From positions 1 to 48,143 of the forward strand of contig LCMB01000006.1 in assembly GCA_001002415.1 (NCBI GenBank): DNA of 48,143 nt, written 5' to 3'. The stretch is from Microgenomates group bacterium GW2011_GWF2_46_18. GTDB taxonomy: Bacteria; Patescibacteriota; Microgenomatia; UBA1400; UBA12108. The notes under the pieces are model-generated. The model searched no databases. It saw nothing but the letters and a program-made list of their open reading frames with translations, and was not told the DNA's origin. This document shows positions 33,467-43,500 of the stretch, piece after piece (the first letter of the stretch is position 1; each line of letters starts with the position of its first letter). The translations under genes were made by a program, and so were the position numbers.

Positions 33467-33961
33467 ATGACCGACTCAACCAAAAATATTACCGTCTTTA
33501 TCGAAATCCCCGAGGGTAGTCACGTCAAATATGAGCGGGACGAAAAAACTGGGATGCTGATGGCCGACCGGATCCTTCACACCCCCATGAGCTTCCCCTT
33601 TAACTATGGCTGTGTCTTGGGTACCCAAGGCGAAGATGGGGACCCCACTGATATCGTTCTCTTAGCTTCCGAACGCCTAGTTCCCGGAGTCGGCATCAAA
33701 GCCCAACTAATTGGCATGCTCGAAATGGAAGATGAAGAGGGGGTAGATACCAAGCTCATTGCTGTCCCAATTAAAAAAGTCGATCCACTCTTCGGTGACT
33801 GGACCGACGTCTCGGATATTCCGGCTCATACTCAGAACAAAATCAAACATTTTTTTGATCACTACAAAGATCTCGAACCCGGCAAATTTGTCAAAACTGG
33901 CCGATTTCTGGGAGCCGAGGAAGCCATAAAAGTATTAACCGCTGATCTTCAAAGGAAATAA
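33467..33961 (+). CDS. ppa: Inorganic pyrophosphatase (family I)
   Basis: 164 residues. Hydrolyses PPi released by polymerases and tRNA synthetases. The family I features are present: IEIPEGSHVKYERDEKTG, DRILHTPMSFPFNYGCVLGT and the active-site GDPTDIVLLA (signature DGDPlDvlvl, here EDGDPTD), then KVDPLFGDWTDVSDIP and HFFDHYKDLEPGK. GGAGA precedes the ATG. The stop abuts the gyrA ATG with no spacer, so it is translationally coupled to gyrA. Confidence 0.96.
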   Translation: MTDSTKNITVFIEIPEGSHVKYERDEKTGMLMADRILHTPMSFPFNYGCVLGTQGEDGDPTDIVLLASERLVPGVGIKAQLIGMLEMEDEEGVDTKLIAVPIKKVDPLFGDWTDVSDIPAHTQNKIKHFFDHYKDLEPGKFVKTGRFLGAEEAIKVLTADLQRK

Positions 33962-36900
33962 ATGTCCGACGACAATCTCTTGCGCCCCCTTGATTTGGAT
34001 GATGATTCCTCAACTGTCGAGGATACTCCTCCTTCAACTCCAGCTTTAACCGCTCAAGAAGGCGGCATGCTCGTGGGCGCCCAAAAAGCTTGGGATATCA
34101 AAGATACCGAGTTTGGCAAAATTGCCAGCGTTCAAGTCGTCGACGAGATGAAAAAGAGCTATCTCGATTACGCCATGAGCGTGATCGTCAGCCGTGCCTT
34201 ACCTGACGCCAGAGATGGTCTCAAACCAGTCCATCGCCGTATTCTCTATGGCATGAAGGAGCTCGCGCTCACTCACCCCGCCAAATATAAAAAATGTGCC
34301 CGTATCGTCGGAGAAGTGTTGGGTAAATACCACCCACACGGCGATAGTGCGGTTTATGAGGCTTTAGCTCGCCTAGCCCAAGACTTTTCTATGCGCTACC
34401 TCCTGGTCGATGGCCAAGGTAACTTTGGAAGTGTCGATGGGGATTCTCCCGCCGCCATGCGTTATACCGAAGCCAGGCTTGCCAAGATTACTAGCGAACT
34501 CTTGTCCGATTTAGACAAAAAGACCGTGGACTGGATCGACAACTTTGATGGTACTTTCCAAGAACCAACTGTCCTTCCAGCCCTTCTACCTAACCTACTT
34601 CTAATGGGTAGCGACGGCATTGCCGTTGGGATGGCCACCAAAATCCCCACTCATAATCTAAGTGAAGTCGTTGATGCACTTACTACTCTGATTCACCAAG
34701 TTGACTCAGCCAGTTTGCCTGATCTTACTAATTTCACTGACGAAACTATTGTTTCCGCACCCCACTCTGACCTAACCGGCGAATTTAACTCAACTGCCAC
34801 CGTTGACGACTTGCTGACAAGTATCCAAGGACCCGACTTCCCAACCGGCGGGATTATCTACGACGCCTCCGCCATTCGCGAAGTTTACGCGACAGGCAAA
34901 GGCAAAGTAATAACCCGTGCCGTCGCCGACATCGAAGAAACCAAAACTGGCAAATTCCAGATCATCGTTACCGAAATTCCTTATCAAGTCAACAAAGCCA
35001 AGTTAATCCAAAAGATCGCTGATTTGGTCCGTGACAAAAAAATTGATGGGATCAGTGACTTAAGAGACGAATCTGACCGGGAAGGCTTACGTATCGTCAT
35101 CGAACTCAAAAAAGCCAGTAAACCCAAAAGTGTTTTAAACAATCTATTTAAACACACCGAACTCCAAAGTAGTTTCCCCGCCAATATGGTTGCTCTCGAT
35201 GGCAAAGGCACTCCTCACCTCATGAATCTCAAAACTATTTTGACCCACTATGTGCAACATCGCCAAATGGTGATCGTCAGGCGCAGCCAATTTGAACTGC
35301 AAGAAGCCAAAGCTAGGATTCACATTCTCGAAGGTTTTATCAAAGCCCTCGATAATTTGGACGCCGTCATCGAAACCATCAAAAAAAGCAAAGATACCGA
35401 TGATGCCAAAAAGAACTTGATCCAGAAATTTGGTTTCAGTGATATCCAAGCCACCGCCATCCTCGATCTTCAGCTCCGCCGTCTCTCCGCCCTCGAACGT
35501 CAGAAAATCGAAGACGAATACAACGCCATTCTCCAAACTATCAAGGCTTTATTGGCCCTCCTCCATAACCCCCAGGCAGTCCTCGATACTATTATCACAG
35601 AACTTTCGGCTCTCAAAAAAGAATACGGCGATCCTAGACGGACCAAAGTAGTCAAAGGCAAGCTCGGCGAATTTAGCGAAGAAGATTTAGTTGCCTCGGT
35701 TGATAACCTGGTTGTGATTACCCGCGAAGGCTACATCAAACGCATGCCTCTCAACTCCTACCGTACCCAGAGGCGCGGCGGCAAAGGTGTGGTCGGCATG
35801 ACTACCAAAGACGAAGATGAGGTTCTCCACATGACTGTCGCCAACACTCATGACTACTGTCTCTTCTTTACCGACCTTGGCAAAGTTTACGCCATTCGTG
35901 CCTTCGAGCTTCCCGAAGGCTCCCGTCAAGCCAAAGGCCAAGCCATCATTAATTTACTCAGTATTGAACAAGACGAAAAAGTTCAGGCTCTCCTTACCCT
36001 AACCAAAGCCAACTTTGCCGACCAATCCCACTTTGTCACCATGGCCACCCAAAAAGGCATGGTCAAAAAGACCCCGCTTGCGGAATATGAAAGTATTAGA
36101 ACTAGCGGCAAGATCGGTATCTCCTTAAGAGATAACGATAAGCTCGTCAAAGTGGTTCTAAGTAACGGCCAAAACTACATTGTCCTGATTACCGCTCTGG
36201 GCAAATCCATCAAATTCAAAGAAACCGACGTGACCGCGACAGGCCGGGACACCATGGGAGTCAAGGGGATGACCCTCAAACCCGAAGATAAAGTCCTAAC
36301 TATGGAAACCGTTGAGATCAAACCCCCCAAACCTGATGATAAACGGCGCAAATTCTTCCGGGAAATCCTGGTTGTTACTGAGCATGGGCTCGGCAAACGC
36401 ACGAACGTTGAGGAGTATCCCGAGCAAAAACGGGGAGGGCAGGGGGTCAAAGTGGCCGAACTCTCCGACAAAACTGGTCAAGTTGCCGCGATCCGCCTAG
36501 TCACCGAAGATGACGAGCAGGTCGTCATTACTACCAAAGCTGCCCAGGTCATTAAGCTTCCGCTCAAAAACATCAAAGTCTTGGGTCGCTCAACCCAGGG
36601 AGTTATCTTGATGCGCCCCCACCCGGGCGATGTTGTGACCAGTGTCACCACCCTCCAAGAAAAAGACGATACCATTTGGACTGTCCCCGACTCAGAACGG
36701 CAACTCGAAAAAACTTGGATTCTTGGAGAAATCACCCGCCTTGGGGAAGATAGTTTACTCAAATTGTGCCAGTCAGCCGCTCAGCAACGTCAACATGCCT
36801 ATGTTCCCTACTCCCATTATCAAGTTGGTGTTGCCATTCTGGCAAAATCAGGCCAAGTGTATTTGGGCAACAATGTCGAAAGGGTAAGCTACAGCGAAAC

Positions 36901-37162
36901 CGACCACGGTGAAGAAGCCGCCATCACCAACGCAGTTATTCAAGGAGAAGTCGAACAAAGTGGCCGGAAATTTTTAGTTGCTCTTGCCTGCGCCCATTCC
37001 GGTGATAGCGCTCCGTGTGGTCGCTGCCGTCAGATTATGGCCGAGCACGCGGATAATTGTCTTGTTCTAGTCGCAGATCCTAAGGGGAATGTTAAACGTG
37101 TGACTAGTCTCAAAACTTTGCTTCCCTATGCCTTTACTCCTACCCACCTAGGAATCAGCTAA
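33962..37162 (+). CDS. gyrA: DNA gyrase subunit A fused to a C-terminal cytidine deaminase domain
   Basis: 1066 residues; GyrA is normally about 800-900. Residues 1-45 are an acidic extension. The breakage-reunion domain follows ([26 protein letters not shown]) with catalytic Tyr168 in AMRYTEARL. The beta-pinwheel contains the GyrA box QRRGGKG, which marks gyrase rather than ParC. After the last blade (about residue 900) a short linker leads into a cytidine deaminase domain, residues about 927-1066: [15 protein letters not shown], the zinc/catalytic motif His982-Gly-Glu984, and PCGRCRQ with Cys1019 and Cys1022. All three ligands and the proton-shuttling Glu are present. The frame is continuous and no internal ATG/RBS is seen at the junction. 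Confidence 0.95.
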   Translation: MSDDNLLRPLDLDDDSSTVEDTPPSTPALTAQEGGMLVGAQKAWDIKDTEFGKIASVQVVDEMKKSYLDYAMSVIVSRALPDARDGLKPVHRRILYGMKELALTHPAKYKKCARIVGEVLGKYHPHGDSAVYEALARLAQDFSMRYLLVDGQGNFGSVDGDSPAAMRYTEARLAKITSELLSDLDKKTVDWIDNFDGTFQEPTVLPALLPNLLLMGSDGIAVGMATKIPTHNLSEVVDALTTLIHQVDSASLPDLTNFTDETIVSAPHSDLTGEFNSTATVDDLLTSIQGPDFPTGGIIYDASAIREVYATGKGKVITRAVADIEETKTGKFQIIVTEIPYQVNKAKLIQKIADLVRDKKIDGISDLRDESDREGLRIVIELKKASKPKSVLNNLFKHTELQSSFPANMVALDGKGTPHLMNLKTILTHYVQHRQMVIVRRSQFELQEAKARIHILEGFIKALDNLDAVIETIKKSKDTDDAKKNLIQKFGFSDIQATAILDLQLRRLSALERQKIEDEYNAILQTIKALLALLHNPQAVLDTIITELSALKKEYGDPRRTKVVKGKLGEFSEEDLVASVDNLVVITREGYIKRMPLNSYRTQRRGGKGVVGMTTKDEDEVLHMTVANTHDYCLFFTDLGKVYAIRAFELPEGSRQAKGQAIINLLSIEQDEKVQALLTLTKANFADQSHFVTMATQKGMVKKTPLAEYESIRTSGKIGISLRDNDKLVKVVLSNGQNYIVLITALGKSIKFKETDVTATGRDTMGVKGMTLKPEDKVLTMETVEIKPPKPDDKRRKFFREILVVTEHGLGKRTNVEEYPEQKRGGQGVKVAELSDKTGQVAAIRLVTEDDEQVVITTKAAQVIKLPLKNIKVLGRSTQGVILMRPHPGDVVTSVTTLQEKDDTIWTVPDSERQLEKTWILGEITRLGEDSLLKLCQSAAQQRQHAYVPYSHYQVGVAILAKSGQVYLGNNVERVSYSETDHGEEAAITNAVIQGEVEQSGRKFLVALACAHSGDSAPCGRCRQIMAEHADNCLVLVADPKGNVKRVTSLKTLLPYAFTPTHLGIS

Positions 37163-37185
37163 CTACGAGGGTTGATCCCTTGTAG
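37163..37185 (+). other. Hairpin directly after gyrA
   Basis: Bases 37163-37171 pair with 37177-37185 (9 bp, one G-T, loop TTGAT), starting immediately after the gyrA stop. No clear T-tract follows, so it could stabilise the 3' end or be a weak terminator. Confidence 0.45.
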
Positions 37186-37188
37186 TTG

Positions 37189-37201
37189 TGGTTAATAACC
37201 A
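37189..37201. promoter_or_regulatory. Perfect inverted repeat upstream of alr
   Basis: TGGTTA-A-TAACCA, a 6+1+6 palindrome located 18 bases before the alr -35. The size and position suit an operator, but there is only one copy in the window and no known regulator. Confidence 0.35.
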
Positions 37202-37219
37202 TATATTTAGCCTACAAGT

Positions 37220-37247
37220 TTGACTTTATAACTAAAAGATATATAGT
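37220..37247 (+). promoter_or_regulatory. Promoter of alr-ddl (leaderless)
   Basis: TTGACT (37220-37225), a 16-base spacer, TATAGT (37242-37247), then exactly 6 bases and ATG 37254. Transcription is predicted to begin at or next to the A of the ATG. Confidence 0.6.
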
Positions 37248-37253
37248 GGAGAT

Positions 37254-38363
37254 ATGCCACAGTATCGGGTCCTTAACGAAATAACTGTCAAAAAGTCCGC
37301 TCTCCTCCATAACTATAATTATTTTAAAAAGCTTAACCCTCAAGCCCAACTCGCCCCTGTTCTTAAAAGTAACGCCTACGGTCACGGCCTAATTCCTACC
37401 GCTCAATTTATCGATCAAAATCTTTCTCAAGTTCCCTTCCTCTGTGTCGACTCTCTCTATGAAGCCTATGAATTGTATAAAGCTGGGATCAAAACCCCGA
37501 TCTTTATCATGGGCTACACCGACCCTGCTAATTATCAGGTCTGGAAAAACATTCCCTTTATCTTTGGTGTCTCAGACTGTGAGACTCTCCTGGCGCTTAA
37601 CAAGTATCAGCCAGGGTCCCGCGTCCATCTCAAGTTAGATACCGGGATGCACCGCCTAGGTTTCACCCTCGCCGACTTACCCCAACTGCTTTCCACTCTC
37701 AAACACTGTCCTCATCTCCGCCTAGAGGGAGTTTTTTCTCATTTGGCTTCGGCCGATGATCCTCGGCAAGTTACCGCTACCCGCCGCCAGATCGCGTTAT
37801 TCAAACAAATGACTACTCTTCTCGAAGCCAAAGGTTACCATTTTTCCCTCCGCCACCTTGCCGCCACTGCTGGATCAGAAATTATTCATGATCCCTATTT
37901 TAATTTGATCCGTCTAGGGCTCGGTTTCTATGGGCTCTCTCCCTTTGGCCCTCATACCAAAGAGGGTAGGCGCGAGCGCCAAACTCTCAAACCTGCTCTA
38001 ACTCTGACAACCCACGTTGCGGCCGTGAAAAACCTGGCTAAAGGTGATGCCGTGGGCTACGGTGCCGCTTACGTCGCTAAACAGCAGGAAGCAATTGCAA
38101 TTCTCCCCTTGGGGTATAACGAAGGCATCTCGCGCGAACTTAGTAACCTAGGTTACTTTATTCTGCCCTCGAAGGAAATTTGCCCGATCATCGGCCGCGT
38201 CAGTATGAACATGACCGCCATCAAACTCCCACGGAGGACTAATCTCAAACCCGGCGCTTCCCTAACCCTTGCCCCCATCCAAGCCCAGGCCCAACTTCTC
38301 CACACAATCCCATATACTATCCTTACTAGCCTTCATCCCTCAATCAGGAGGACCTTTATCTGA
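37254..38363 (+). CDS. alr: Alanine racemase
   Basis: 369 residues (normal). Makes D-alanine for peptidoglycan. The PLP lysine is in PVLKSNAYGHGL (about residues 37-48), with the TIM-barrel landmarks VHLKLDTGMHRLGF and FSHLASADD, and the C-terminal domain with the catalytic tyrosine segment GYGAAYVAKQ and NMTAIKLP. The stop TGA overlaps the CTG start of ddl (CTGA), coupling the two steps of D-Ala-D-Ala formation. Confidence 0.96.
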   Translation: MPQYRVLNEITVKKSALLHNYNYFKKLNPQAQLAPVLKSNAYGHGLIPTAQFIDQNLSQVPFLCVDSLYEAYELYKAGIKTPIFIMGYTDPANYQVWKNIPFIFGVSDCETLLALNKYQPGSRVHLKLDTGMHRLGFTLADLPQLLSTLKHCPHLRLEGVFSHLASADDPRQVTATRRQIALFKQMTTLLEAKGYHFSLRHLAATAGSEIIHDPYFNLIRLGLGFYGLSPFGPHTKEGRRERQTLKPALTLTTHVAAVKNLAKGDAVGYGAAYVAKQQEAIAILPLGYNEGISRELSNLGYFILPSKEICPIIGRVSMNMTAIKLPRRTNLKPGASLTLAPIQAQAQLLHTIPYTILTSLHPSIRRTFI

Positions 38364-39376
38364 AAACTCGTCTCGTTATTATCCAAGGTGGAACCAATAC
38401 CGAACACGAAATCAGTCTGATCTCGGCCAAGGGTATCCTGGCCAATCTTAATCGCCGTAAATATCAAGTTAAAGTTTTGACGATTACCCAAGACAATCGT
38501 TGGGTCGACGAGCAGGGTAGGGGAGTCGACCCTTTTTCTCTCCCTACTTTTGCTGATCTAGTCTTCCCCATACTTCATGGCCCCTACGGCGAGGATGGCA
38601 CCATCCAAGGCCTTCTCGAACTTTTACGCCTCCCCTATGTCGGCTGCGGAGTCACGGCATCTGCTGTTTGTATGGACAAAGTATTGCAAAAAAATGTCTG
38701 TCAAAGTTATTCAATTCCACTCGTTCCCTACTTCTGGTTTACCCGCAGAGAGTGGGATCATGACCAAGAACAAGTCCTCAAATCTCTTTCCCAAAAATTT
38801 CCGTCCACTAATTTTCCTCTTTTTGTGAAACCGGCTAACCAGGGTAGTAGCGTCGGGATCACCAAAGCCCACCACCAAACCGAGCTAATTTCAGGTATTG
38901 AAACTGCGCTCATCCGTGATACCAAAGTCGTAGTCGAAATAGCCGTGTCAGACGTGCGCGAGATCGAATGCGCCGTTCTCGATCCCAACGATTCTCCTCA
39001 AGCATCGGTCTTGGGAGAAATCATTCCTGACCGCGAGTTCTACGATTACTCTGCCAAATATGCAGATAGTCAAAGCCAGGCTATTATCCCTGCCCAACTT
39101 TCCAAAAAGCTTACCGAGCAAATCCAAAGTGTTGCCATCAAAGCCTTCCGCGTACTAGACTGTTACGGTCTCGCTCGCCTGGATTTTCTAGTTAACGGGG
39201 CAACTAGCGAATTCTATCTTAACGAAGTTAATACGATGCCCGGCTTTACCCCCATCAGTATGTATCCTAAACTCTGGGAGGCTACTGGTCTCGCTTACTC
39301 CGATCTACTCGACCGACTGATTGAGCTCGCCTTCGCTCGCTTCCGCGAGAAATCCGCCCTCAACCTCATCCACTAA
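38360..39376 (+). CDS. ddl: D-alanine-D-alanine ligase with a CTG start codon
   Basis: 338 residues, ATP-grasp enzyme joining two D-alanines. The N-terminal signature RLVIIQGGTNTEHEISLISAKG is encoded upstream of the first TTG of the frame (38477), so that TTG cannot be the start. In frame there is no ATG, GTG or TTG before the signature; a CTG at 38360 lies 7 nt after AGGAGGA and overlaps the alr TGA, so I take CTG as the initiation codon. Downstream are FPILHGPYGEDGTIQGLLELLRLPYVG, VKPANQGSSVGI, and YLNEVNTMPGFTPISMYPKLW, all canonical. Function fits the alr and PBP genes. Confidence 0.93.
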   Translation: MKTRLVIIQGGTNTEHEISLISAKGILANLNRRKYQVKVLTITQDNRWVDEQGRGVDPFSLPTFADLVFPILHGPYGEDGTIQGLLELLRLPYVGCGVTASAVCMDKVLQKNVCQSYSIPLVPYFWFTRREWDHDQEQVLKSLSQKFPSTNFPLFVKPANQGSSVGITKAHHQTELISGIETALIRDTKVVVEIAVSDVREIECAVLDPNDSPQASVLGEIIPDREFYDYSAKYADSQSQAIIPAQLSKKLTEQIQSVAIKAFRVLDCYGLARLDFLVNGATSEFYLNEVNTMPGFTPISMYPKLWEATGLAYSDLLDRLIELAFARFREKSALNLIH

Positions 39377-39385
39377 TTCACCCAC

Positions 39386-39427
39386 ATCTGCTAACATTTG
39401 ACAATATCTGCCAATATCTGCTAATAA
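39386..39427 (+). promoter_or_regulatory. Leaderless fic promoter with three ATCTGCYAA repeats
   Basis: TTGACA (39398-39403), an 18-base spacer, TAATAA (39422-39427), then 6 bases and ATG 39434. Three copies of ATCTGC(T/C)AA start at 39386, 39406 and 39416, that is 20 and 10 bases apart, so they lie on one face of the helix and cover the promoter. They look like operator half-sites for a repressor. Confidence 0.55.
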
Positions 39428-39433
39428 TGGAGT

Positions 39434-40408
39434 ATGTTACTAAACCAGGTTTTTACTCTTAATCCAAAAATCCAATCGCTTCTCAACACCCTAGAAGGTC
39501 AAAAGACGGCCTTCCATCTGATCCCCGTCAAGCCAGCCATAACCATTAATCTCCGTCGTCACTCGCTCCTAGGTAGCGCTCGTTTTTCTGCTCGCATTGA
39601 AGGTATTGTTCACGACTCAGACACCAACAAACTAGCTATTCAAAATTTAGAAAATACTTACACCTGGCTCTACACCCAGCCTACGACAATTCCACTTGAC
39701 CTAAACTTTCTTAAAACTCTTCATGCCAAATCTCTTCACAATCTTCGCAGTGACGCCGGGCAATTCCGAACCGAGCAATCTGCCATCTTTAACTCTGCAG
39801 GGATCGCCGTTTACCTCACACCTCCTCCCCAAGATATTATCCCTCTCCTATCTTCCTGGCAATTACAAGGTTCCGTCCTTTGTAAAACTATTATCTCCCA
39901 CTATCAGTTTGAGAAAATCCATCCATTCCTCGATGGTAACGGTAGGGTGGGTCGTCTTATCCTAACCCAACAACTCCGCAGAATAAACTTCGATTTCTCC
40001 GGCCTTCTTTCCCTCGAAGAGAAAATTGATCAAACTCGAGACGATTACTACTACCACCTCCAAAATGAAAGCCGTGACGTAACTGCCTTTATCGAATACT
40101 TTCTTTCCTTAATGGTGGACTCCGCCTCCCAAGTTTTAACCAAAATCTCTCAGCCTCACGATCTTTCCACTGCTTCTACTCTCCTTCCCCGCCGCCAGGA
40201 GCTACTCAATATTATAGCCGATCACTCTCCCTGCAGTTTTGACTTCCTCCATCGGCGTTTTATGGCTATCCCCGCCAGTACTCTCAGGTACGATCTCCTC
40301 AATCTCCAAAGAAAAAACCTCATCACCAAACTCGGTGTTACTCGCGGAGCTCTCTACTCTACTCGAATCCAGAGCTCCCCGTCGCTACCGGAATCGGACT
40401 CATCATGA
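39434..40408 (+). CDS. Fic-family AMP-transferase-like protein with C-terminal winged helix
   Basis: 324 residues. The Fic motif is intact: HPFLDGNGRVGR at about residues 167-178 (HxFx(D/E)GNGRxxR). Upstream, SARIEG near residue 54 matches the (S/T)xxxE(G/N) inhibitory-helix motif, here on the N-terminal side (class II), so the enzyme is probably self-inhibited. An N-terminal Fic_N-type helical region precedes it. Residues about 250-310 form a winged helix-turn-helix (STLRYDLLNLQRKNLITKLG). Fic enzymes usually transfer AMP from ATP to hydroxyl side chains; the target is unknown. The HTH may bind the repeats in its own promoter (inference). Its 3' end overlaps the displaced tail of the giant gene. 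Confidence 0.92.
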   Translation: MLLNQVFTLNPKIQSLLNTLEGQKTAFHLIPVKPAITINLRRHSLLGSARFSARIEGIVHDSDTNKLAIQNLENTYTWLYTQPTTIPLDLNFLKTLHAKSLHNLRSDAGQFRTEQSAIFNSAGIAVYLTPPPQDIIPLLSSWQLQGSVLCKTIISHYQFEKIHPFLDGNGRVGRLILTQQLRRINFDFSGLLSLEEKIDQTRDDYYYHLQNESRDVTAFIEYFLSLMVDSASQVLTKISQPHDLSTASTLLPRRQELLNIIADHSPCSFDFLHRRFMAIPASTLRYDLLNLQRKNLITKLGVTRGALYSTRIQSSPSLPESDSS

Positions 40409-40541
40409 TCGTCATCAGTTCCGATGTACTCTTGGTGGTAATTGCTTGTGGTGCCATAATTGCCACCCAGTTATATACATAGTCCCGCAAAGCCAATCGA
40501 TCCAAGAGAATTGTAAATCCTCCTGGGGTAACCTCGGTAAT
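40359..40541 (-). other. Out-of-frame C-terminal tail of the giant surface protein
   Basis: Read in the frame one base off from the giant gene, this stretch gives ITEVTPGGFTILLDRLALRD and then YVYNWVAIMAP, running to a TAG at 40361-40359. It aligns with the end of the paralogue encoded just upstream (SAGFTLQLDSLAPRDYSYYW, then FAISVP). The main frame instead ends early at 40471. An indel of one base between about 40541 and 40567 separates the two frames. The tail overlaps the last 50 bases of fic. Confidence 0.7.
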
Positions 40542-43500
40542 GGTTGCTTCCCACCAACGAGATGTTTACCATCGGAGCAACTTGGTAGGGAGTGGTAAAG
40601 TTCACCCGTACTTGATCGGTATAGGTTTTAACTGTTGCGATCCCTGCCATATCCTTGTCGCCAAAACTCACCCTCCCGACCAAACTGGTATTCCCTTCAA
40701 ACTGCAAAGCCTCCGGAGTATTTAACAGTTGGTTAATATCCAGTTTGCGATACAGTCCGTGGACAGCTCCGTCACTCATAAAAGTCTCCACGTAAGGAAT
40801 CAGGGTATCTCCGATCGAAAGACCAGCTACTTCCTCCTTGGGGATCTGAAAGCCGGCTGTTCTAGCCGCATAGTGCCACTCTCCTCCCTCTCTAAAGTAA
40901 ATTCTATGATTGGTAGTATCAATTCCTAGGAGTCCATCGGTGGCTCCTCCTGAGAAGTCAGAGTCAGAGATCGTCCCTGCCTTAGTATAGGTAGCTACTC
41001 CATTTAAGGTGCCATTGATTAGTCCCTGGACGTTAAGACCTGTTACTCCCGTATTAGAGTCTAAGACATACATGGTCTGGGTACTGCCTACTCCTACTTG
41101 AACCTTGACTTCATCTACATATACGGTCTTCCCAGCTTTCACTCTGACTCCATAGTTCTTGCTAGATGCTACGCCGGTAAAGCTACCTGTCAGCTTGTAC
41201 CAGCCTGTTCCTCCCATGGGAGTGTAGGTGGTGGTGAGAGTGGTCGTGTCGTAGTAAAGGGAGAGGTCTGCGGAGGTGACGACACTCCCATCGGTGTAGG
41301 CGTAGGCAATGAGGTTATATGTTTCTGTGTCTCCTACGTTGGCGGATTGAAGGTAATCTCCATAAGTAGTTCCCCCGACCAGTTTGACCGAGGCGGTACT
41401 ATTGTTGTATTTAATCGTTGTTTCTCTTGTCGCTGTTAGAGTTGTTGGTGTAATCTCTTCATACTCTCCTCCCGTCCCCCGAGGGAACAAACTAAAGTTA
41501 TCAAAGCTGTTGCCACTATATGTACTAAATAGCCCGTGTTTAATGTTGGTATTTGCTGTCATGGTTAGTTCTGCGCCTACTAAAGCGTTGTTGTAGTAGA
41601 CACGAAGTTTGGTCCCCTCACGGATTACCCGCAGGGTAGCACCTGCAGAATAGGTAACAGTCGTAGTTTGTTTATTGGTATAAACCCCTGCTACGGCTTC
41701 ATCTACTTTTACACTGGTGCCGTCATGGTAGATAATAATAAAGTTGGCAGGGCTTGAAGTACTATCCAGATTCAAAACTAATCCTGCCTGTGTCCCGGCA
41801 GTTAAAGTAACATTAGCGTCTGCTATCACATCACTATCACTGGTTGAGACAGTGGAGAAGAGGGAGGAGAGGGTGAGGGGCTTAACTAAGAAATTATCTA
41901 TAGTAATATCTTCTGTGGCACCTCTATTTATTTGTATAAGTGTTGAAGCTGCTCTACCAGTATATAATTTTGTTCCAACTCCTGTTATTCCACCAATAGC
42001 CATACCACTGACACCACCAATGTATGCGTTTAAGGTTCCTAAAGTAGAGTCTGTTAAATCAACATTAAATTGATACCATGTTCCTGTTGTGGCAGTGTTC
42101 TGATTTATACCAGTTCCTTTAGTATTGTCGCTAACCAATCGTGCTTTTCCAGAAACCTCAGTCACATAGTTATTTGCATCTTCTGTATCAACAAGTGTCC
42201 AACCTGTGGGATTGTCGCCAGACCATGAAGCAAAATCGCCGTTTGTAACTACACTATCTCCAACTGTTGGTGTAATCACATTGGTATTTCCTGATATTGC
42301 CCCACCTGTCCACTCTAGGGCAGGGGTAGTTTGCTCGTCTGGCCCAGTTGTCTCACTTGAGCCAATCGCCCCGTCCGCTCTGGTAAAAGTATCGTAGGCA
42401 AGAGGAGTAGGAAGCCATGTAGCGGTGGGGATGCGGATGTTGTCGGCGGTAAAGACCGAGGCGCCATAAGCCTGACCTACAAATGGGTACATGGGAGTTG
42501 TAGTTGTTACTTTTGTTGTATAAAGAAGTGTCCAATTTGTATATGCCCCGCCTTTTATAAACATATAGTGTCCAGTACCACGCAACACATCAGCAAGTAA
42601 ATAATCCGTCCCAGTAGAAAATGAGTTTGCAACGGCAATTCCAGTATCATAAATAGAGCCATTAAAATTAAATCCTTCTGTTCCAATCCCAGAACCAGAT
42701 GCAATTGTCCACCCAAATCTTACAATACCACTTGCACTATTTACTTTTATAATGGCTGTTTTCCCAGCAGTTCTGGCTTGGGAAGCATACCATAGTCCAG
42801 GGTCAGGAACACCAGTACCAACCCCCCCCGTTGCAAAACTCAACTGACTACCAGTAATACTCAATTTTGAATTAGTATCCACCACCGTCCTTGTTCCCCC
42901 AGTCGGTTCAGCAGATGTGCCATTGACTGCTCCGGCAGCACGGTCGGTAGTAAATTCATCATTCAGGGTGTAGCTAGGTTCCTCACTCCAACTAGTTAGG
43001 TCAGCGTCAAAGGTGCCGTTGGTGAGTTTGTTGGTGGGGTCAGTAGAGGTTGCATCCCAGGTCGTGGAGTTAGTGCCATAGGAAAGGCCGAGGACTTTAG
43101 TGCCAGAGTTAGTTAGCCTTAGTCCATCAACTCCACTGGTAGCTCCGATATCTAGTAGGGAGGTAGGAGCGGTGGTATTGATCCCGATATAGCCGGAGGA
43201 GGTGTCCGCTACTAGATCATTGGTATTGACGATAAAGTCACCGGTAGTAGCGAGTGTGACGTTCAGGTTCTGTCCAGCGGTGGGGGAGAGAGTGAGGGCT
43301 CCTCCCGTGCCCACTCCTTGCATAGTGAGGGCTCCGGTTATCCCAACGGTACTGGTCCAGTAGTTAGAGGTGTCATAGCCTAGTCGCTCTTGTTCAGTCA
43401 GGGCGATGACATGGAGCTTGGCTGATGGGGTAGTAGTTCCTATTCCCACTCTCCCTTCCGAAGTATCCACCACTAAATCATTGGTATTAACTTTAAAATC

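Noticed and set aside
36640-36760. gyrA and cdd as two separate overlapping genes
   Set aside because: No stop in the gyrA frame and no ATG/GTG/TTG with a ribosome-binding site at a sensible deaminase start; the frame is continuous.
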